Assembly (NCBI GenBank): GCA_947632575.1 | Contig: CANRPV010000090.1 | Span: 1-6,212 of the forward strand | Reading direction: 5' to 3' | Length of the DNA stretch: 6,212 bases | Source: an uncultured Eggerthellaceae bacterium | GTDB lineage: Bacteria; Actinomycetota; Coriobacteriia; Coriobacteriales; Eggerthellaceae | Shown: one piece after another, positions 1 through 4,637 of the stretch | How positions within the stretch are numbered: the stretch's first letter is position 1 | Layout: the number at the start of each line of letters is the position of its first letter | The notes under the pieces: generated by a model | Told to the model about the DNA's origin: nothing | What the model saw: the letters and a program-made list of their open reading frames with translations, nothing else | The model's database searches: none | Made by a program: the position numbers and the translations under genes

Positions 1-32
1 GCTAGTGCAATGAAAGCTAGTTTTTTCACCAT
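1..32 (-). CDS. 5' end of a probable exported protein or lipoprotein gene (partial)
   Basis: Only the first ten codons and part of the eleventh are inside the window. From the ATG at 32-30 they read MVKKLAFIAL and then GC, probably an Ala codon. Two lysines followed by a hydrophobic run is the classic start of a Sec signal peptide or lipoprotein leader. The GTG at 29-27 would give MKKLAFIAL, which looks even more typical and sits 8 nt after the GAGG core, against 5 nt for the ATG; I cannot decide between them. An almost perfect Shine-Dalgarno site precedes both. The start is 59 nt beyond the stop of the hybrid kinase on the same strand, so co-transcription is likely. Nothing about the mature protein can be said; a solute-binding lipoprotein is one option, but that is a guess. 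Confidence 0.75.
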   Translation of the reverse strand, partial: MVKKLAFIAL

Positions 33-33
33 G

Positions 34-42
34 ATCACCTCT
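34..42 (-). promoter_or_regulatory. Near-perfect Shine-Dalgarno site of the left-edge gene
   Basis: On the minus strand the bases before the start read AAAGAGGTGATC and then ATG. This matches the full complement of the usual 16S rRNA 3' tail (AAGGAGGTGATC) at 11 of 12 positions. It runs right up to the ATG, so the GTG two codons' width downstream is also well placed. The kinase and permease starts have nothing comparable, which suggests that this gene is translated much more strongly than its neighbours. Confidence 0.8.
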
Positions 43-66
43 TTCGGTTTCGCTTTTCCTCTGGGT

Positions 67-86
67 AAGCTTGGGGGGCTAAGCTT
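67..86. repeat. Pair of AAGCTT palindromes between the kinase and the left-edge gene
   Basis: AAGCTT occurs at 67-72 and again at 81-86, separated by GGGGGGCT. Because the hexamer is its own reverse complement, the two copies can pair as a 6-bp stem with an 8-nt loop, or act as direct repeats 14 bp apart (TAAGCTTG occurs in both). On the minus strand the loop is AGCCCCCC and no T-run follows, so this is not a standard terminator. It lies just after the kinase stop and before the next gene's ribosome site. It may be a weak processing or attenuation hairpin, or chance. Confidence 0.35.
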
Positions 87-91
87 GAGGA

Positions 92-3028
92 TTAAGCCTG
101 AGGAGCGCCTTGAGCGGAATCTCGCCTCAAGAGCCGTTCTGCCAAGATTTTGAGCTCATCCATGTCGAGTGGTTTCGCGAGGTGCGCATCCATTCCCGCA
201 TCCAATGCCGCCTGAACATCCTCAGCGAACACGTTAGCCGTCAAAGCGATAATCGGCATGGTCTTGGCGACGCTGCTGTCAAGCTGCCTGATGCGTTTAG
301 TCGCCTCGTAGCCATCCATCACGGGCATTTGGCCATCCATCAGCATGAGATCGAACTCACCGGGCTTGATGGTAGAGAAGCGCTCCACGGCCTCTTCGCC
401 ATTACTAACGATCTCTACGGTGGCGCCTTCCCATTCCAGACGATCTTTCAGGAGTTCGGCGTTGAGTGGATTGTCCTCGGCGGCGAGGATGTGCATGCCT
501 TGCAGAATGTTTTGCTGCGCTTGAGGCTTTTCGAGAAGCTTGTTTTCAGAGTGCATGGAAACCAAGGCCTGCTGAAGTGAAGTGACGAAGAAGGGCTTCG
601 CGATAAAGCCGTCGATGCCGGCTGAAAGAGCCTCTTCTTTGATATTGGCCCAATCATAGGCGGTAAGCACCAAGATGGGCAGGTTGCTCGGAAGCGATTC
701 GCGAATCCGGCGCGCACACTCGAGCCCATCCATTCCCGGCATCTTCCAGTCAAGGAGGATGAGGGAGAAGGGTTTATCTGAGGACTGAGCCTTAACGATG
801 GCATCGAGTGCCGCTTGGCCGCTGGTGACATAGCTCACGTTTACGCCGGTGTGCCGCATCATTTCCATAACGCTCTTGCAGACGTCTTCATCGTCGTCAA
901 CCACCAGCAGACGATCGACGTTGTGGTCGGTCCAGAACGTCTTATCGGCGAAGTTCTCAGGCATGCCAAAGGAGAGATCCACGGTCACCGTCGTACCTTT
1001 ACCTTCGACAGAGTCGATCCGGATGACGCCGCCCATGAGATCCACGAGGCTTTTGGTGATAGCCATCCCAAGGCCCGTCCCTTGTATACCTTTGGTAGAT
1101 TGCCCTTCTTCGCGCGTGAAGGGATCGAAGATGGTCTTAAGGAATTCCGGGCTCATACCGATGCCGTTGTCTTTGATCACAAAGCGAAGATCCTCGCGCA
1201 TGAGGGAGTTGCGAGGCATGGCTTTAACGGTAAAGGTTATGTTGCCACCGACGGGGGTGTATTTCACGGCGTTCGAGAGGAGATTGATAAGGATCTGGTT
1301 CACGCGCAGCTGGTCTCCGGTCAGAAGCTCACTCGGATGACCTTTGACGATGAACTGGATATTTTGCTGCTTGGCTTCGGCTTGAGGCACGATTATGGTA
1401 CGCAGCTCATCCATGGTTTCCTGGAAGCTGAACTGGCCGGTGTTAAGCGATGTTTTGCCACTTTCGATCTTGCTCATATCAAGCACATCGTTGATAAGGG
1501 AGAGCAAATGCTTGCTTGAGGAAGAGATTTTGCGCACGTAGTCTTGCACGCGTTCGGGATTATCGGTGTTTTGGGAGAGCAAGACCGTGAAGCCCATGAT
1601 GGCATTCATAGGGGTTCGGATGTCATGAGACATATTGGAGAGAAAGCGGCTCTTAGCCTCGTTCGCGTTTTTCGCAGCATCTAACGCTTCCTGGAGATTT
1701 TCGTTCATCTTGCGTTCATCGGTACGATCCGACATGACGATGATGAATTTCTCCTCGTCGCCCACATGTTGATGATAGATGGATTCGCGATACCAGCGTT
1801 TCTCACCCGTTTTACTATCCACATGAAGACGCTCGAGAAAGATCGGTCGATCAAGAGGAACTTCCTGAAGCGTGGCGGTGGGGATCACGTCGTTCACATT
1901 GACCAAGGTCTTATAGAGGGCACGGATGTCATCGGATACGTCATCGGCCGGCACGCCTAAGAGTCGTTCCACGTTAGGACTGATGTAGTCTACCTTCCAG
2001 GTATCCCCATCGAGCATCAATATGATGTCGTCGATATTGGCCGCCAAGCGCGAGAACATGGTGTCGCGGTACCTGATCTCCCGAGCGTTTCTCTTGGCGC
2101 GTTTGCGGTAGCTCAGGATGATTTGAATGAGCCCGACCACCGATATCAACAAGAAGCATTTCAACAGCACATCGATCGTGGCGCGCTGGATTTCCAACAG
2201 GCTTTGGGAAGCAACGGATTCCGGTACCACACCGATCAAGATATAGTCCTGATAGTTGCAAGGTTGGTAGGAGAGGAAGTAGTTTTGTCCTCCCAACATG
2301 ATTTGTATCACGCCCGACTGACGCTCTGTCCATGCGGTCTCGAGTGATTCGATCTGCTCGGGCGAAAGGTCGGATCCGGCTTTAAGGTAGGCCAGGTAGT
2401 TTGTGAAGACGCTGGCGCCTTCTTGAGTGCTCAGAATCACCGTGCCATCAGGAACGATAACCAGGCATGAGGACTCGCCTTGGAAAGCGTCCGTGTTGAT
2501 GGCTGCTACCATATCGGCATTGGTGTAGGTGAGCGCAACTGCCTGGTAGGTAAAGCCTTGGTAGGTATCAAGCTCAACAGGAATGGCAAAAAGCGTCACC
2601 TCAGAGCGATCTGAAAGCTCTTGATTGCGCATAATGCGCTCATGCTGATCGAAAAGAAGAGCGCTGTCTTCCCCGAGTTCGTAATTGCCTGTCTCACCTG
2701 TGGGTGTCAGAAAGTTACCGTTTTCGTCCATGAAGAAGAACGAAGAGAAACCCCAGAGTTCTTTGCGATCATTCGTAAGGTTTCGAATCTGTTCGTCGCT
2801 TAACAAGCGATCGGATTCATTCCAGTCCTCAAGGTTATCCCAATTGCGATCGATAAAAGCCTCAAAGTTACGATCTACCTGCGTATACACTTCCGAAAGA
2901 TGATCGGTGGCTTCCTCGTAGACGGCATCGGAGAGAAAACGGAAATAGAAAAAGGCGAGTATGGCGATGGCCACAGCCACCGCTACCCAGAGAAGAACCA
3001 TGCCTATGCGTGCGTACTTCGTTTTCAC
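92..3028 (-). CDS. Membrane-bound hybrid sensor histidine kinase with two receiver domains (Cache-like, PAS, HisKA, HATPase, REC, REC)
   Basis: A 978-residue inner-membrane kinase that should sense an external signal, autophosphorylate on His and pass phosphate to Asp. Segments: membrane helix about 11-30; extracytoplasmic region 31-285, resembling a double Cache ligand-binding domain; second helix about 286-306; PAS about 323-440; HisKA with H-box SNMSHDIRTP (His468); HATPase with N-box around Asn582/Asn586, DNGIGM at 620-625, FDPF at 634-637 and GTGLGM at 650-655. REC1 has acidic D711-D713, acceptor Asp760, Thr789 and Lys811. REC2 has E851/D852, acceptor Asp898, Thr930 and Lys952. All key residues are present, so it looks active. 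There is no HPt or DNA-binding domain, so the relay must continue in another protein. The start is a GTG with only a weak AGG six bases upstream; no better start lies upstream in frame before a TAA, and the next is ATG at residue 10. It is divergent from the permease and followed closely by an exported-protein gene. The signal is unknown. Confidence 0.96.
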   Translation of the reverse strand: MKTKYARIGMVLLWVAVAVAIAILAFFYFRFLSDAVYEEATDHLSEVYTQVDRNFEAFIDRNWDNLEDWNESDRLLSDEQIRNLTNDRKELWGFSSFFFMDENGNFLTPTGETGNYELGEDSALLFDQHERIMRNQELSDRSEVTLFAIPVELDTYQGFTYQAVALTYTNADMVAAINTDAFQGESSCLVIVPDGTVILSTQEGASVFTNYLAYLKAGSDLSPEQIESLETAWTERQSGVIQIMLGGQNYFLSYQPCNYQDYILIGVVPESVASQSLLEIQRATIDVLLKCFLLISVVGLIQIILSYRKRAKRNAREIRYRDTMFSRLAANIDDIILMLDGDTWKVDYISPNVERLLGVPADDVSDDIRALYKTLVNVNDVIPTATLQEVPLDRPIFLERLHVDSKTGEKRWYRESIYHQHVGDEEKFIIVMSDRTDERKMNENLQEALDAAKNANEAKSRFLSNMSHDIRTPMNAIMGFTVLLSQNTDNPERVQDYVRKISSSSKHLLSLINDVLDMSKIESGKTSLNTGQFSFQETMDELRTIIVPQAEAKQQNIQFIVKGHPSELLTGDQLRVNQILINLLSNAVKYTPVGGNITFTVKAMPRNSLMREDLRFVIKDNGIGMSPEFLKTIFDPFTREEGQSTKGIQGTGLGMAITKSLVDLMGGVIRIDSVEGKGTTVTVDLSFGMPENFADKTFWTDHNVDRLLVVDDDEDVCKSVMEMMRHTGVNVSYVTSGQAALDAIVKAQSSDKPFSLILLDWKMPGMDGLECARRIRESLPSNLPILVLTAYDWANIKEEALSAGIDGFIAKPFFVTSLQQALVSMHSENKLLEKPQAQQNILQGMHILAAEDNPLNAELLKDRLEWEGATVEIVSNGEEAVERFSTIKPGEFDLMLMDGQMPVMDGYEATKRIRQLDSSVAKTMPIIALTANVFAEDVQAALDAGMDAHLAKPLDMDELKILAERLLRRDSAQGAPQA

Positions 3029-3100
3029 GGAATACCTGAGTGCCTTTTCGTCGAGGGCAAGTATTGTTTAATTCCTTATTGCAGGAACAAGTCTCTAAAT

Positions 3101-3127
3101 GTCATCTGTTGTTTATACCATGATGAC
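3101..3127. repeat. Short inverted repeat GTCATC/GATGAC around a TATAAA box
   Basis: GTCATC at 3101-3106 and GATGAC at 3122-3127 are exact reverse complements separated by 15 bases, placing the half-site centres 21 bp (two helical turns) apart. The spacer contains TTTATA, which on the minus strand reads TATAAA and could be a -10 box for the kinase, giving a leader of roughly 75 nt. No matching -35 is visible. The arrangement suits a dimeric regulator's operator, but six-base arms can arise by chance. Confidence 0.25.
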
Positions 3128-3210
3128 CTGATCTTTCTATTAGTTTATAGGTATTTACACAGACTTCTCGCGCAAGGCCGACCTTTACGGCAAATTTTTG
3201 CTGCTTTAGA

Positions 3211-3233
3211 TAAGTTGCTAAATAAGCAGCTTA
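3211..3233. repeat. 9-bp hairpin TAAGTTGCT-AAATA-AGCAGCTTA in the divergent region
   Basis: The arms at 3211-3219 and 3225-3233 pair over nine positions around a five-base loop. Eight pairs are Watson-Crick and one is T-G, a wobble if transcribed rightward. No T-run follows on either strand, so it is not a standard terminator. Its place near the middle of the region between divergent genes makes an operator, or a structured 5' leader, the more likely role. Confidence 0.4.
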
Positions 3234-3365
3234 ATTTACTGTCGCCAATAGCTCGCAGAGTTGAGCGTTTCCAACGGTGCAGAGAATTTATCGCTACCAA
3301 TGGCACACAGAAAGAGGATAGGGAAGTTGAGACACTAAGAATACCTATGGATGACCAACTACGCC

Positions 3366-3371
3366 TATAAT
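3366..3371 (+). promoter_or_regulatory. Candidate -10 box (TATAAT) for a leaderless permease transcript
   Basis: A perfect TATAAT overlaps the first possible start codon of the permease (ATG at 3370) and ends 7 bases before the next in-frame ATG at 3379. A -10 box there would start RNA at about 3378-3379, at the second ATG, giving a leaderless message. This agrees with the lack of any Shine-Dalgarno site before either ATG. Against it, no TTGACA-like -35 and no extended TGn are present at the right distance. It may be coincidence. Confidence 0.3.
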
Positions 3372-4557
3372 GAAGCCTATGGAATCCTCTCAAGGTAAGA
3401 GCCCGCTTCAAGTCATAGTCGGATTTGCCCGTAGGCATATCGTTTTAACCATAGCTTTTATAGCCGCTATCGTCACTATGGTTTTTGTACCCCCTGATGA
3501 GGCCTATCTCGATTATGTGGAATGGGATACCTTAGGTTCGCTCTTTTGTGTGCTTGCGGTTGCCTATACTTTGCGCTTCTCCGGTGCGTTTGACCATGTG
3601 TCGCGATGGGTTGTGAACCGTTTTAGCGCGCCGCGAACCATTGTGATGATTCTGGTCATTACGACCGGTTTGCTTGCGACGGTCGCAACGAATGATCTTA
3701 CGTTGATCGTCATGTTACCCTTTACGGCCACGACCCTTATAAAATCAGGTTGGGGTCGATACTGTGCTCCGGTTTTTCTTCTTGAATGTCTTGCGGCTAA
3801 TCTCTGTGGCATGATCATGCCTTTTGGCAATCCGCATAATCTCTACCTCTATTCCTACTATTCGATCGGAGTGGTGGATTTTATACGGGTGCTCGCAGCT
3901 CCCTTTATCGTCTCGATCGTTTTGATCGTGGGATGTACTCTGTTTGTCATGCGAGGCGCTCATGGTAAATCGGCCTCTCGGGAGCACAAATTCGTTTTGC
4001 CGCTCGATAAGCGGCGTGTGGTAGTAGGCCTTGTTCTCCTTTGCGTCACCGCACTCGCAGTCTTTCGGGTGATTCCGGTCTATTGGGCCGTCATCGTGGT
4101 CCTTGGAGTGATCTTGATCACCGATCGGCGTGTTTTGAAAGCGGTCGATTACCCCTTACTCTTGACCTTTGTCTGCTTCTTCGTTTTTGCCGGCAATATG
4201 GCGCGGATGCCTTTCTTAAACGAATGGCTTGGTCGTTTTATGGCAGCCGATGGGCTATTGACTTCAGTTCTTCTAAGTCAGGTGATAAGCAACGTTCCTA
4301 CCTCTGTCTTGCTTTCGCATTTCACAAGCGCTTGGCCAGCATTGGTAGTGGGAACAAATATCGCTGGTACGGGCACTCTTGTGGGATCTTTAGCGAATCT
4401 GATTACCTTTCGCAATTTCACGAACCTTACCCGTATGTTTCCCGAGCGCAAGGATGACCCGTGGTTATCGCCGCGCTATTACCTCAAGCCATATCTTTTG
4501 CTTAATTTTGGGTTCCTGATTGTCTTGTTTGCCGTTAGCCGTCTCAGTGGCCTCTAA
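3370..4557 (+). CDS. SLC13/ArsB ion-transporter superfamily permease (YbiR-like)
   Basis: A 395-residue polytopic membrane protein, predicted to carry an anion across the cytoplasmic membrane; the substrate cannot be read from sequence. Hydrophobic segments lie near 23-41, 54-70, 89-107, 109-124, 131-152, 170-194, 216-234, 237-251, 260-277, 292-314, 323-345 and 373-391. The two halves each carry a family signature: ATND with a following Pro (106-117) in the first, and SNVPTS (307-312) in the second. GNPHNLYLY (153-161) and GTNIAGTGTL then SLANLI (328-345) also match the ArsB/YbiR branch of the superfamily. Length fits that branch. The start is uncertain: ATG at 3370 or at 3379, neither with a Shine-Dalgarno site; an in-frame TGA at 3352-3354 rules out anything earlier. 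It is divergent from the sensor kinase and convergent with the right-hand gene, so probably monocistronic. Citrate/dicarboxylate, arsenite or sulfate transport are all possible. Confidence 0.92.
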   Translation: MKPMESSQGKSPLQVIVGFARRHIVLTIAFIAAIVTMVFVPPDEAYLDYVEWDTLGSLFCVLAVAYTLRFSGAFDHVSRWVVNRFSAPRTIVMILVITTGLLATVATNDLTLIVMLPFTATTLIKSGWGRYCAPVFLLECLAANLCGMIMPFGNPHNLYLYSYYSIGVVDFIRVLAAPFIVSIVLIVGCTLFVMRGAHGKSASREHKFVLPLDKRRVVVGLVLLCVTALAVFRVIPVYWAVIVVLGVILITDRRVLKAVDYPLLLTFVCFFVFAGNMARMPFLNEWLGRFMAADGLLTSVLLSQVISNVPTSVLLSHFTSAWPALVVGTNIAGTGTLVGSLANLITFRNFTNLTRMFPERKDDPWLSPRYYLKPYLLLNFGFLIVLFAVSRLSGL

Positions 4558-4574
4558 ATTCAGGGGTTTTAACT

Positions 4575-4623
4575 CATGATGCCAAGATGGCCATGGATGT
4601 AGGGTCCATGGCCATCCCTCATG
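4575..4623. terminator. Perfect 12-bp hairpin between convergent genes, probable bidirectional terminator
   Basis: GATGGCCATGGA at 4586-4597 pairs exactly with TCCATGGCCATC at 4605-4616 around the seven-base loop TGTAGGG. An outer CATGA (4575-4579) can also pair with TCATG (4619-4623) across a small internal loop. The hairpin sits 28 bases after the permease stop and 21 bases after the stop of the leftward gene, where a shared terminator is expected. It is GC-rich and stable, but no T-run follows on either strand, so it is the tail-less type or an RNA 3'-end protector. Confidence 0.7.
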
Positions 4624-4637
4624 TCTGTTCGCTCTCT

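Larger units (their letters stand above)
3029..3369. other. Divergent AT-rich intergenic region between the kinase and permease genes
   Basis: These 341 bases separate the kinase (leftward) from the permease (rightward) and must hold both promoters. The region is visibly richer in A+T than the genes. It contains an inverted repeat at 3101-3127, a 9-bp hairpin at 3211-3233, GTTTATA copies at 3111-3117 and 3143-3149 (32 bp apart, about three helical turns), and a weak TTGAGC-17-GAATTT pair at 3261-3289 on the plus strand. An AGGATAGGG-like run at 3314-3323 is too far from any permease start to serve as its ribosome site. For the kinase, a TTGTTC-19-AATACT pair on the minus strand is possible but poor. 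I see no convincing gene; one plus-strand frame stays open to 3370 without a usable start. Confidence 0.6.

Noticed and set aside
110..580. A 156-codon plus-strand frame antisense to the REC2 domain
   Set aside because: It mirrors the highly constrained receiver coding sequence, and its translation is low in complexity and matches nothing I know.
815..1519. A 234-codon open frame on the plus strand inside the kinase gene
   Set aside because: It lies wholly antisense to the kinase HisKA-HATPase-REC1 coding region, has no recognisable domain and no ribosome site, and is explained by the codon pattern of the real gene.
3311..3323. AAAGAGGATAGGG as the ribosome binding site of the permease
   Set aside because: It lies nearly 50 bases before the first possible start, and an in-frame TGA at 3352-3354 excludes any earlier start in that frame.
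2900..3370. A 156-codon plus-strand gene starting inside the kinase 5' end
   Set aside because: Its only ATG before the spacer overlaps kinase coding sequence in antisense, there is no ribosome site, and no domain is visible. The spacer part is reported only as a low-interest finding.
4586..4616. Inverted repeat as the end of an insertion sequence or a recombination site
   Set aside because: There is no transposase or integrase gene nearby and no target-site duplication, and the position between two convergent stops is better explained by a terminator.
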